Origin: JAGXSE01 sp040757295
GTDB lineage: Bacteria > Bacillota > PH28-bin88
Length of the DNA: 47,828 nucleotides
Reading direction: 5' to 3'
Assembly (NCBI GenBank): GCA_040757295.1
Contig: JBFLXH010000019.1
Coordinates: 1-47,828 of the forward strand
Shown here: piece after piece, positions 31,999-39,552 of the stretch
Layout: the number at the start of each line of letters is the position of its first letter
How positions within the stretch are numbered: the first letter of the stretch is position 1
Notes under the pieces: generated by a model
What the model was told of the DNA's origin: nothing
The model's input: the letters and a program-made list of their open reading frames with translations, nothing else
Databases searched by the model: none
Made by a program: the position numbers and the translations under genes

Positions 31999-33412
31999 AA
32001 AGGAAAATCTTATTACTGCCGAAGAAGGCAGGGTGCGCATGTATGTGTGCGGTCCTACTACGTACAACTACATCCACCTGGGAAATGCCCGCCCCTTGGT
32101 GGTCTTTGACACTATCCGCCGGTACCTGGAGTATGCGGGGTATCAGGTTACCTACATTCAAAACTTCACTGACGTAGATGACAAAATTATTAACCGGGCC
32201 AGGGAAGAAGGAATGGATCCCATGGCCCTGGCGGAAAAATATATTCTTGAGTACTTTAAAGATGCCGATCAGCTAGGGGTCAGGCGGGCAGACGCACATC
32301 CCAGGGTAAGCCAGCACATGCCGGAAATTATTAAGCTGATCCAAAAGCTGATTGACAGTGGTCATGCCTATCAGGTAGATCAGGACGTGTATTTTGCCGT
32401 CAGGTCCTTTGCACCCTATGGCAAGCTGTCTGGCCGGTCTCTGGATGAGCTGCAGGCCGGCGCCAGGGTGGATGTAGACCCGCGTAAACAGGATCCCATG
32501 GACTTTGCCCTATGGAAGAGCGCCAAGCCAGGTGAACCTTCCTGGCCAAGCCCATGGGGTTTAGGCCGTCCCGGGTGGCATATCGAGTGTTCGGCCATGT
32601 CCCAAAAATACCTGGGTTGGGAATTTGATATCCATGGGGGCGGCTGCGATTTGATTTTCCCTCACCACGAAAATGAGATCGCCCAATCAGAGGCAGCTTC
32701 TGGCAGGCCCTTCGCCAGGTACTGGCTGCACAACGGGTTTATCACCGTTAACCAGGAGAAAATGTCCAAATCCCTGGGCAATTTTTTCTTGCTGCGGGAT
32801 ATCTTGCAAAAATTTCCCGGAGATGTAGTCAGGTTCTACCTATTGTCAACCCATTACCGCAGTCCCCTAGATTTTGATGATCAAAAACTGGAAATGAGCA
32901 AAAAAGCCCTCGGCCGTCTAAAAGTCACCATCAGTCTAATTGAAGAAATATTAAAAAATCCCGTGGAAAAAACACCGCCTCCTCCATCTGCCCCTGAACT
33001 GAAAAAGGCTTTGCAGACGGCCAGGGATGCTTTCGAACAGGCCATGAATGATGACTTTAACACCTCTTTGGCCATCGCTGCCCTGTTTGACTTGAGCCGG
33101 GAGGTTAACAGTTTTATCAATGACAGCCGCTTTAGTTTGTCCCAGACCTCAGCTCAGGCACTGGCAGAGGTTAGAGGCTTGTTCAGCCAGCTTGGCGGCC
33201 AGGTCTTGGGGGTCCTGATGGGCCCAGGCGAGGACAAAGGCCAGCCAGATCAAGGACTGGTTGAGGGGCTAATGGACCTGATTATTCAGGTGCGCCAGCA
33301 ATGCAGGCAGCGGAAAGACTGGGAGATGTCAGACGCCATTAGGGACCGGCTGAAAGAACTGGGCATCGTCCTGGAGGATACCCCGCGGGGCGTGCGCTGG
33401 AAAAGAGCTTAA
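31964..33412 (+). CDS. cysS: Cysteinyl-tRNA synthetase
   Basis: 482 residues, class I. Signature VCGPTTYNYIHLGNARP (HIGH-like, with the zinc Cys), GWHIECSAMSQKYLG (zinc ligands), HHENEIAQSEA and KMSKS in NQEKMSKSLGNF. The C-terminal DALR and anticodon region are intact. ATG 31964 follows TTGGAGGTG inside the end of cysE. Confidence 0.97.
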   Translation: MAIQVFNTLTNKKENLITAEEGRVRMYVCGPTTYNYIHLGNARPLVVFDTIRRYLEYAGYQVTYIQNFTDVDDKIINRAREEGMDPMALAEKYILEYFKDADQLGVRRADAHPRVSQHMPEIIKLIQKLIDSGHAYQVDQDVYFAVRSFAPYGKLSGRSLDELQAGARVDVDPRKQDPMDFALWKSAKPGEPSWPSPWGLGRPGWHIECSAMSQKYLGWEFDIHGGGCDLIFPHHENEIAQSEAASGRPFARYWLHNGFITVNQEKMSKSLGNFFLLRDILQKFPGDVVRFYLLSTHYRSPLDFDDQKLEMSKKALGRLKVTISLIEEILKNPVEKTPPPPSAPELKKALQTARDAFEQAMNDDFNTSLAIAALFDLSREVNSFINDSRFSLSQTSAQALAEVRGLFSQLGGQVLGVLMGPGEDKGQPDQGLVEGLMDLIIQVRQQCRQRKDWEMSDAIRDRLKELGIVLEDTPRGVRWKRA

Positions 33413-33414
33413 AG

Positions 33415-33885
33415 ATGAGGGAAAATGGTGACAAAGATTGGGAGAGATGCACGATAAAAAATGACGGCTTTTTGCCTGAAGGGGCCTCCCCCGCGAGTTT
33501 ACCCCCTCTGATTCTGGCCTACATCGGAGACGCGGTTTATGAGCTTCACGTGCGAAAGCATTTGGTGCAAAAAGGACTGATTCCTCTGCCCCAATTGCAT
33601 CGAAAGGCAGTGGAATATGTCAGGGCAACCACTCAAGCAATGCTTGTGCAGCAACTGGCTTCTTCTTTAACCGATGAGGAAAAGGACCTGATTCGCCGTG
33701 GGCGAAACGCCAAATCCGGGCATGGTCCCAAGAGCGCCAATGTAATGGAATACCGCTACAGCACCGGCCTGGAAGCCTTAATTGGTTATCTTTACTTGCA
33801 AGGCAATCAACCCCGGTTAGAGGCCGTATTGGGGCTAATGATGCAGGTTATAGAAAAAAAATTGCAGGAGCGAAGTCAAACGTGA
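33415..33885 (+). CDS. mrnC: Mini-ribonuclease III
   Basis: 156 residues; RNase III-like catalytic domain without the dsRNA-binding domain, matures 23S rRNA in Bacillus. The metal-site motif is ILAYIGDAVYELHVR, with later ANVMEYRYSTGLEALIGYLYL. Begins two bases after cysS; the first 28 residues are extra and polar, and the start is not well supported by a Shine-Dalgarno. Overlaps rlmB (GTGA). Confidence 0.93.
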   Translation: MRENGDKDWERCTIKNDGFLPEGASPASLPPLILAYIGDAVYELHVRKHLVQKGLIPLPQLHRKAVEYVRATTQAMLVQQLASSLTDEEKDLIRRGRNAKSGHGPKSANVMEYRYSTGLEALIGYLYLQGNQPRLEAVLGLMMQVIEKKLQERSQT

Positions 33886-34622
33886 ATGACCTGGTAGAAG
33901 GGAAAAATGCAGTGCTGGAGGCCTTAAGAGCCAACCGGCCGATTAACAAAGTCCTGGTGGCGGAAGGGGTCAACCCCAGGGGGATGCAGGAAATATACCG
34001 GTTGGCCCGGGAACAGGGCGTTCCGGTCCAGCTGGTGGACCGGAAAAAACTGGATGCCCTGGCCCGATCCCAGAGCCATCAGGGAGTAATTGCCCAGGCT
34101 TCACCAAAAGCCTATGTAGACCTTGAAGATATCCTGGCAGCGGCTGCCCTGTCTCCCCGTCCCCCCTTGTTGGTGCTTTTGGATGACCTGGAGGACCCCC
34201 ATAACCTGGGTTCTATCTTGCGCAGCGCTGATGCAGCCGGAGCCCATGGAGTTGTTATTCCAAGGCGTCATGGGGCCCCTTTGACCGGTGCGGTGGCCAA
34301 GGCCTCTGCCGGGGCGGTGGAATATGTCCCAGTTGCCAGGGTGGGTAATATGGCCCAAACCATCGATTATCTAAAGGGCAAGGGTATTTGGGTAGCCGGA
34401 GCGACCATGGAGGCCGTTAAGCCCCATTACGAAGAGGACTTTTCCGGGCCCCTGGCCCTGGTTATCGGAGGCGAAGGCAAAGGCCTTGGTCGGCTAATTA
34501 AAGAAAAATGTGATTTTCTGGTCCGGATCCCCATGCAGGGCAAGCTTAATTCTCTAAATGCCGCCGTTGCGGCGTCCATCCTGCTTTTTGAAGTGGTGCG
34601 CCAGCGCATACTGAAAGGGTGA
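33882..34622 (+). CDS. rlmB: 23S rRNA 2'-O-methyltransferase (RlmB/TrmH family)
   Basis: 246 residues, SpoU knot methyltransferase. N-terminal substrate domain EGKNAVLEALRANRPINKVLVAEG; catalytic LDDLEDPHNLGSILRSADAAG; LVIGGEGKGL; and IPMQGKLNSLNAAVAASILLFE form the knot. Expected to methylate a 23S loop guanosine. GTG start inside the mrnC stop. Confidence 0.92.
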   Translation: MNDLVEGKNAVLEALRANRPINKVLVAEGVNPRGMQEIYRLAREQGVPVQLVDRKKLDALARSQSHQGVIAQASPKAYVDLEDILAAAALSPRPPLLVLLDDLEDPHNLGSILRSADAAGAHGVVIPRRHGAPLTGAVAKASAGAVEYVPVARVGNMAQTIDYLKGKGIWVAGATMEAVKPHYEEDFSGPLALVIGGEGKGLGRLIKEKCDFLVRIPMQGKLNSLNAAVAASILLFEVVRQRILKG

Positions 34623-35143
34623 ACAGCTTCTTGGAAGACTGCTTAATCGTAGATGGTTATAATGTGCTGAGCGGATGGTCCGAACTGGCAATGCTTAAGT
34701 CCCAGAGCCTGGAGCATGCCAGGGACAAGCTGGTGGAGTATATGGCCAACTATAAGGCTTATACCGGAATCCACGTTATCGTGGTCTTCGACGGACGTTA
34801 TGTCAGAGGCTCCAGTGGCAGCAGGAATTCTGTCGGCGGCGTAGATGTAGTATTCTCCAAGGAGGGAGAAACTGCCGACATGGTGATTGAGCGCCTGGTG
34901 AGTCTTTGGCCGCCAAATCAGTTAGTAGCTGTTGCCACATCTGACTGGGTTGAGCAGCGGCTGGTCTTGGGAAAAGGCGCAATCAGGGTATCTGCTCGAG
35001 AACTTTGCCAGAAGGTAAATGAGTCCATGCATCAATTGAGAAAAGAACACCTTAACAAGGAAGTTCCTGGCCGCCGGGCCTTGGACGAACGCCTGCCGGA
35101 GACATTACAAAGGATCCTGGAAACGTGGCGCCGGGGTAAGTAG
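34619..35143 (+). CDS. YacP-type NYN-domain ribonuclease
   Basis: 174 residues. NYN/PIN-like fold with LIVDGYNVLSGW at the N-terminus, VIVVFDGRY, and TADMVIERLV...VATSDWVEQRLVLGKGA carrying the conserved acidic residues. B. subtilis YacP (Rae1) is a ribosome-dependent mRNA endonuclease. GTG start overlapping rlmB by four bases; last gene of the cysE operon. Confidence 0.92.
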   Translation: MNSFLEDCLIVDGYNVLSGWSELAMLKSQSLEHARDKLVEYMANYKAYTGIHVIVVFDGRYVRGSSGSRNSVGGVDVVFSKEGETADMVIERLVSLWPPNQLVAVATSDWVEQRLVLGKGAIRVSARELCQKVNESMHQLRKEHLNKEVPGRRALDERLPETLQRILETWRRGK

Positions 35144-35146
35144 TCC

Positions 35147-35175
35147 TTGCCTACGGACAAGGTTTCCTGTATAAT
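35147..35175 (+). promoter_or_regulatory. Promoter of sigH
   Basis: TTGCCT (35147-35152) and TATAAT (35170-35175) with 17-bp spacing, four bases after the yacP stop. The 128-bp leader to the start has no clear attenuator. Confidence 0.72.
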
Positions 35176-35302
35176 TTAATTATTGAACTGGACAAACGGT
35201 CTAACTTGGTACTTGCCTCCATAGAATTATATCGGCGCTTGAGATGCGCGTGTCAAAATATTTTAGCTACATCAAATTAATCTCTTGTATGGAGGCGATT
35301 CG

Positions 35303-35947
35303 ATGAGCATTAATGCCCAGCGGGAAACCTGCGATGCCTTCGAAGTGATGATTGATGAGGACATCGTCGAACTGGCCCAAGACGGTGACGACATTGCGCA
35401 GGAATTTCTAATTAATAAATATAAGAATTTTGTTCGGGCAAAGGCCAGATCTTATTTTTTGATCGGGGCAGACCGGGAGGATATTATCCAGGAAGGCATG
35501 ATTGGCCTTTATAAGGCAATTAGAGACTTCCGGGGAGATAAGCTGTCTTCTTTCAGGGCTTTTGCCGAGTTATGCATTACCAGGCAGATTATCACAGCCA
35601 TTAAGACAGCCACCAGACAAAAACACATCCCGCTTAATTCTTACGTTTCATTAAATAAGCCCATCTATGATGAAGACTCGGATCGCACTTTGCTGGATGT
35701 TATCTCCGGCTCTAAAGTGACTGACCCGGAAGAGCTGATCATCAGCCGGGAAGAGTTTGATGACATTGAGGAGAAAATGGGGGAAATCCTCAGTTCTTTG
35801 GAGTGGCAGGTGTTAATGTCTTACTTGGAAGGTAAATCCTATCACGAAATAGCCATTGAACTCAAGCGCCATGTCAAGTCCATTGACAACGCCCTGCAAA
35901 GGGTAAAGCGCAAGTTGGAGCGGTACCTGGAGAAGCGAGGCAACTAG
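35303..35947 (+). CDS. sigH: RNA polymerase sigma-H factor
   Basis: 214 residues. Region 2 is ADREDIIQEGMIGLYKAIRDF...FAELCITRQIITAIKTATRQKHIPLN, and region 4 is LSSLEWQVLMSYLEGKSYHEIAIELKRHVKSIDNALQRVKRKL, matching the spore-forming Firmicute SigH. Start ATG 35303 with TGGAGGCG upstream; the open frame begins at 35285. Its presence supports an endospore-former. Confidence 0.96.
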   Translation: MSINAQRETCDAFEVMIDEDIVELAQDGDDIAQEFLINKYKNFVRAKARSYFLIGADREDIIQEGMIGLYKAIRDFRGDKLSSFRAFAELCITRQIITAIKTATRQKHIPLNSYVSLNKPIYDEDSDRTLLDVISGSKVTDPEELIISREEFDDIEEKMGEILSSLEWQVLMSYLEGKSYHEIAIELKRHVKSIDNALQRVKRKLERYLEKRGN

Positions 35948-35970
35948 TCTAACAGACCCAAACCAGTCAT

Positions 35971-35999
35971 GCCGGCATAATGCCGGCTCAAACTTTTTT
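35971..35999 (+). terminator. Probable terminator of sigH
   Basis: GCCGGC (35971) and GCCGGC (35982) pair across ATAAT; a T6 run starts seven bases later. Confidence 0.6.
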
Positions 36000-36052
36000 G
36001 CACGGCTAAGTAAATACCCAATAATTGGCGGGTTGTTTTCGGCGGATTATTC

Positions 36053-36081
36053 TTGACGCCAAAGCCGGCCGGTGTTATAAT
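36053..36081 (+). promoter_or_regulatory. Promoter of the tRNA-Tyr/fMet/Thr cluster
   Basis: TTGACG (36053-36058) and TATAAT (36076-36081), 17 bp apart, 28 bp before tRNA-Tyr. Confidence 0.8.
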
Positions 36082-36109
36082 AACCTTTGTCAGTTGAGAC
36101 TGACGCTGT

Positions 36110-36194
36110 GGAGAGGTTCCCGAGCGGCCAAAGGGGGCAGACTGTAAATCTGTTGGCACAGCCTTCGCTGGTTCAAATCCAGCCCTCTCCACCA
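36110..36194 (+). tRNA. tRNA-Tyr (anticodon GTA)
   Basis: 85 nt, class II with a long variable arm. GGAGAGG pairs with CCTCTCC; anticodon loop CTGTAAA; encoded CCA. Confidence 0.96.
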
Positions 36195-36305
36195 TTCATG
36201 AAGCAAGAGGCATGAAGCAAGAGGCCAGAGGCAAGAAGTTGAAAGAATTCAAGCAGCGAATTCCGAAAAAATCCTGCGTCATGCATCTTGCTTCATGCAT
36301 CCTGA

Positions 36306-36381
36306 TGCGGGGTGGAGCAGTTGGCAGCTCGTCGGGCTCATAACCCGAAGGTCGTTGGTTCGAATCCATCCCCCGCAACCA
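36306..36381 (+). tRNA. Initiator tRNA-fMet (anticodon CAT)
   Basis: 76 nt with CCA. Three G-C pairs stack on the anticodon loop (TCGGG-CTCATAA-CCCGA), and position 1 (T) is unpaired with 72; both are initiator marks. The spacer from tRNA-Tyr contains a 14-bp tandem repeat (36197-36224). Confidence 0.93.
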
Positions 36382-36382
36382 T

Positions 36383-36458
36383 GCCCATATAGCTCAGTAG
36401 GTAGAGCGTCGCCTTGGTAAGGCGGAGGTCACCGGTTCAATCCCGGTTATGGGCTCCA
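36383..36458 (+). tRNA. tRNA-Thr (anticodon GGT)
   Basis: 76 nt with CCA. GCCCATA pairs with TATGGGC; anticodon loop TTGGTAA. An integrated-element junction begins at the terminator 17 bp downstream. Confidence 0.95.
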
Positions 36459-36474
36459 TCCTTTGCACAACAAA

Positions 36475-36503
36475 AACCGGACTAATATCCGGTTTTTTTA
36501 TTT
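36475..36503 (+). repeat. tRNA-Thr terminator and left attachment-site repeat (attL)
   Basis: AACCGG-ACTAATAT-CCGGTT with a T7 run is an intrinsic terminator. The same 29 bp, with one change (C to G), recurs at 41491-41519. Both copies are followed by the 3' end of an integrase gene, which is how a tRNA-linked integration site looks. Confidence 0.78.
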
Positions 36504-36598
36504 TTTCCTATCAAGCTATCGTCAAACCGGTTCATAGCTTCAACGTCCTCGTTTGAGAGCACATGCCGGTATACGCGCATTGTAAATGCTACGTCGCT
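36482..36598 (-). pseudogene. C-terminal remnant of a tyrosine integrase
   Basis: Minus-strand frame SDVAFTMRVYRHVLSNEDVE..., 38 codons to a stop within the attachment repeat. SDVAFTM-x-x-Y-x-HV is the final catalytic segment with the nucleophilic Tyr. It aligns with the frameshifted end of the integrase at 41674. Upstream it is joined, at about 36598, to an unrelated secreted-protein gene. Confidence 0.85.
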
Positions 36599-36945
36599 GA
36601 ATAATACAATCCGTCTACATAGCTGGTGTTATACTTCTCAAACGCGTGAGAGACCACATCTGCCCACGCTGATCCGTTCCATCTCTGTAGGACAACTCGA
36701 ACAGCAATGTAGTCGACACTAGCCTTAGCGGAGGTATATCCATCTACCGCCACTTTAGCTTCGCCTGGCAATTGGCTGATTGAACAACCCCAAAATGCAA
36801 TCAGCTGGAGGGCTTCGATCCCTATCTCTGTGGGATCATCTTCAGGGGGTTTAGCACCTGCAACTGCTGCATTACCTATCCCTCCCATAAAGATAAGCAA
36901 GAAAAAAACGGCAATCACCCGGAGAACGAAAATTCTGGTCCTCAT
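36589..36945 (-). CDS. Truncated secreted protein, DUF6147-like
   Basis: 118 residues. A signal peptide (MRTRIFVLRVIAVFFLLIF...NAAVAGA) precedes a segment with VAVDGYTSAKASVDYIAVRVVLQRWNGSAWADVV and FEKYNTSYVDG. That pattern recalls small Clostridial secreted proteins of the DUF6147 type, which continue with a YxVxxxHxA strand and more residues. Here the frame ends just as it enters the integrase remnant (…YSAT, stop at 36589), so the C-terminus is lost. ATG 36945 has GGGAGG nine bases upstream. Probably last gene of the ECF operon; family name is a tentative match by eye. Confidence 0.6.
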   Translation of the reverse strand: MRTRIFVLRVIAVFFLLIFMGGIGNAAVAGAKPPEDDPTEIGIEALQLIAFWGCSISQLPGEAKVAVDGYTSAKASVDYIAVRVVLQRWNGSAWADVVSHAFEKYNTSYVDGLYYSAT

Positions 36946-37019
36946 TAATCCATTCCTCCCAAGCTTAATTTCGGTGTTTTCCACCGTAACTTAGATAGGA
37001 ATGGGTAGTATCAGGTTCC

Positions 37020-37760
37020 CTATGGAGTTAAGCTTTTTGCAATTCTTATTATCTCTTCCGGGGAGAGCATCCCCTCAACTTTGAAGTTTACCCCCTGGTG
37101 ATGCCATACTATGGTAGATTGACCGCTTTCATTTTCAAGCAAGGTTGCTTGAACCCCATGAATATCTATTCTTTTGACCTTTGTATCATCCACATCATAG
37201 CCAAAACCTGAAGCCGTGTTGTCAGTAATACCCTTTTGCTTAATCACCAATAATCCATTGGGGCCTATATACCTTAGCGTAACTTCGACAACTGGCTTCT
37301 TGCCGTAGAGCCGTATGCTTCTTAGCTGAAACCCTTCAGGCAGGTATTTTGGCAGCATCAAATTAAACGGCAAGCGCAACCTAGCTTCATCAAGGGAGAC
37401 CTCGGTTTCTTGTGCTATCTCCGGAGCCTGCGGCGGGGGTTGTTCAAATTTTTGCTTTGAACTGCCGTACCGTTCCGAGATATTATAAAGGCTCTCATGG
37501 AGGAAGATTTCTAACCTTTTAATCAGGCCAACACTAAAAGCAGTGGCCTGGCCTGGCAAAACAACATAAGCACAGGCAAATAGAACCAGTATGACAGAAG
37601 CAACCAGAGCAGTTTTCCCCAAGCCTGAGGGCTTTTTCTTTTTTGTTAAGCCAAGTCTTTCCCGGACTCTTTCCTTGGCATCAGGAGGTACTTCCTGGCT
37701 GTCAATGTCTTGCCTGACGGCTTCCTTAATAAGCATGTCCAGTTCCCGGTCAGTTAGCAC
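37020..37760 (-). CDS. Membrane-anchored anti-sigma factor-like protein (DUF4367-like)
   Basis: 246 residues: a cytoplasmic N-terminal stretch (1-45), one membrane helix (TALVASVILVLFACAYVVL, about 49-67), and an outer domain with PKYLPEGFQLRSIRLYGKKPVVEVTLRY and a closing SPEEIIRIAKSL, the DUF4367 pattern found in anti-sigma partners. No zinc anti-sigma His/Cys motif is present. It overlaps the upstream ECF sigma gene by 11 bp, the usual pairing. GTG start with AAGGGGGTG. Confidence 0.78.
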   Translation of the reverse strand: MLTDRELDMLIKEAVRQDIDSQEVPPDAKERVRERLGLTKKKKPSGLGKTALVASVILVLFACAYVVLPGQATAFSVGLIKRLEIFLHESLYNISERYGSSKQKFEQPPPQAPEIAQETEVSLDEARLRLPFNLMLPKYLPEGFQLRSIRLYGKKPVVEVTLRYIGPNGLLVIKQKGITDNTASGFGYDVDDTKVKRIDIHGVQATLLENESGQSTIVWHHQGVNFKVEGMLSPEEIIRIAKSLTP

Positions 37761-38507
37761 TGCCTACACCCCCTTTATCACTTTGTTCTGTGCCCTCAAG
37801 TATTCTCCTAAGCTTTCCCCTGGCCCTGCTTAACCGCGATTTTACTGTGCCTTCCGGAATATTAAGCTGCGTAGCAATTTCTTCCACTTCCATATCCTCA
37901 TAGTACTTCAGAATTATTATTTCAAGAAACTCCATGGGTAAGGTTTTCATTGCATTTTGGAGGTCAAGCACTGCCACCAGACTATCAAATGACATTTCTA
38001 ACCATGGATCATGCTGGAGGCCTTGTATTGCAAGTAATCCCGATTCCATGGGTAATAGCCTTTTTTTCTGGTTATATGCGCCCCGGGCAATATTTAATAA
38101 AATGGCGCTTAACCACGCGCCGGTTTTATCTGGATCCCTTAATTGGTGGAGCTTCTCAAAAGCAATTGCAAATGTTTCCTGGCAGATTTCTTCGGCCGTC
38201 AAGGGATCGCGGGTGACTGCCAGGGCAATTTTATCACATATGGCTACCCGCTCTAATACCCCCGCTTCTTTAAAGCGGCGGGATAAGAGCGGCTCCGCCC
38301 CTGCATTAACTGGCCCCCTATGGGATTAACCAGTTCTAAGCTCCGGTAAACCGGAGCCAAGAACTGGTCGAATCTAAGCTTCAGCGGGGGTCACAATCCC
38401 CCTCTGAAGCCAAGACCCAGTTGAAAAATCCGGTTGAAATATGCCTCATAGATATTTTCTTTTTCTTGGCGGGAGTGGTCTTTATGCTTATCCTTTTTCC
38501 ATAACAA
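37750..38507 (-). pseudogene. ECF sigma factor gene interrupted by a 191-bp insertion
   Basis: The N-terminal piece starts at TTG 38507 (GGAGGGAG upstream) and reads NIYEAYFNRIF, sigma region 2.1, then hits a stop at 38391. The C-terminal piece, from about 38232, reads KIALAVTRDPLTAEEICQETFAIAFEKL (region 2) through EEIATQLNIPEGTVKSRLSRARGKL (region 4) to 37750. Removing 38233-38423 rejoins the two in one frame with a normal sigma sequence. An internal TTG at 38202 could still give a 150-residue protein lacking region 2.1. The gene lies under a c-di-GMP-I riboswitch and overlaps its anti-sigma gene. Confidence 0.83.
38233..38423. mobile_element. 191-bp hairpin-rich insertion, possibly an IS200/IS605-type non-autonomous element
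   Basis: Three strong stems: CGCTCT..CCCGC around 38250-38290; ACCAGTTC..GAACTGGT enclosing GCTCCGG/CCGGAGC (38329-38368); and GCTTCAG-C-GGGGG with CCCCC-T-CTGAAGC (38378-38410). No terminal inverted repeat or clear target duplication is seen. Subterminal palindromes without inverted ends are typical of IS200/IS605 relatives and their PATE derivatives. The identity is inferred; the insertion itself is supported by restored sigma reading frame. Confidence 0.6.
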
Positions 38508-38532
38508 TGCTTCTCCCTCCTTTTTACGGCAC

Positions 38533-38658
38533 AAAAAATGTCACCATTCACCAGGTGACAGTGCTTTACACTGGCGGCCCGGCGATCATGGCCAAAACGT
38601 GGCTGTAGACCCGTGGCTTTGCGCCCCCTGCTTTCGCAGGGTTTGCCTTTGGCAGTTA
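38533..38658 (-). promoter_or_regulatory. Cyclic-di-GMP-I (GEMM) riboswitch before the ECF sigma gene
   Basis: Read on the minus strand: GGCAAACC, a CCCTGC-GAAA-GCAGGG GNRA hairpin, GGGGCGCAAAGCCACGGGTCTA, a second hairpin, and GCCGGGCCGCC form the aptamer (38658 to about 38569). Downstream CAGTG-TAAAG-CACTG competes with a terminator TGTCACC...GGTGACA followed by T6 (38560-38533). TATAAT upstream at 38678-38673 is a possible -10. c-di-GMP should therefore control the sigma/anti-sigma/secreted-protein unit; the direction (on or off) is not decided by sequence alone. Confidence 0.9.
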
Positions 38659-38679
38659 TTAAGTTAATCCATATTATAA

Positions 38680-39002
38680 CATTTAATTGAAAAATTTTCT
38701 AGTCGGGGGAACCTGAGGTAAGGCTAGTTTATCTTAGTAATAGACAGATGAAGGAGGGGATTTGGGAACATTCTCATGCAGTAAACGGACTTGGGAGCAC
38801 AAAAAGCGGCCTTAAGAAACGCGGGCATGAGGTCATTTACTGCTTATTGAATAGTGGAGGGGGTGGTTACCTTGGATTGAAAAATTGGATAATTCTTTAT
38901 TCCTGAAACATGTTCATAACTTTAGTGGTCGTAATGAAAAAAACTTTTCGTTTTCTAATTATTTAGGAGATGAAAACTATTAATTGTGAGGAGGACAGAC
39001 AA
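38680..39002. other. Spacer between divergent riboswitch operon and secreted gene
   Basis: About 320 bp. A 52-codon frame (ATG 38748, MKEGIWEHSHAVNGL...) has no ribosome site and no recognised match, so it is not called. AT-rich sequence near 38920-38960 may hold the promoter of the plus-strand secreted gene. Confidence 0.4.
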
Positions 39003-39527
39003 ATGTTTATTAAAAGATTTCTAGTTACGATACTTGTTTTAGCATTATCAATATGCACAATAAATTATGCTTTTGCAGCAACAGCAGGTAGGCAGAGGGA
39101 AGTTGTTCTATCTGATTGGAGTCCCCAATGGGGTTGGAAGACTTACACAATCGTGAGCGATTCAATAGTAGAATATTCAGTTTCGGGAAGTCAGCTAACA
39201 ACATCAAACGCGGATAGTCATATGTATAGTAAGTATCCATATCCTCCAGGGGGTCCTGATAATGGAGCAGGAAGCGTTGACTACATTACTTTATCGCAAT
39301 ACGGGACTAGCAGGTCAATGAGTCAAATCGATATGCAGAATGGCCTAATACGTTCAAGATTGGTGCCTGGGGGTACATTAACTATAAATGCAAGGTATAA
39401 ATATGTTAACTGGAATTGGACGGTTGACAATAATAACCCAGTAAGGGTTCAGACTGAGGTTACATTCATTCTGGACGGCTGGATGATAGGATATCATTAT
39501 ATACAGTTACCTGACTACTATATTTAA
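39003..39527 (+). CDS. Secreted protein of unknown function
   Basis: 174 residues. A clear signal peptide (MFIKRFLVTILVLALSICTINYAFA, cleavage likely after AFA) precedes a mature part rich in Tyr, Trp, Ser and Asn (SDWSPQWGWKTYTIVSD, YPYPPGGPDNGAG, YVNWNWTVDNNNP), suggestive of a beta-structured surface or secreted protein. No family recognised. ATG 39003 has GAGGAGG nine bases upstream. More AT-rich than the core genes, consistent with transfer. 25 bp before the next gene, so probably co-transcribed. Confidence 0.7.
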   Translation: MFIKRFLVTILVLALSICTINYAFAATAGRQREVVLSDWSPQWGWKTYTIVSDSIVEYSVSGSQLTTSNADSHMYSKYPYPPGGPDNGAGSVDYITLSQYGTSRSMSQIDMQNGLIRSRLVPGGTLTINARYKYVNWNWTVDNNNPVRVQTEVTFILDGWMIGYHYIQLPDYYI

Positions 39528-39552
39528 TAATCTAAGGGAGGAGAGTATTCGA

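Noticed and set aside
36197..36300. Repeats CATGAAGCAAGAGG (two tandem copies) and inverted CTTGCTTCATG between tRNA-Tyr and tRNA-fMet, as a possible CRISPR or regulatory array
   Set aside because: Only two direct units of 14 bp without spacers; it looks like slippage in a tRNA spacer.
38748..38906. 52-codon frame MKEGIWEHSHAVNGL...
   Set aside because: No ribosome site, no recognisable family and no neighbour to support it.
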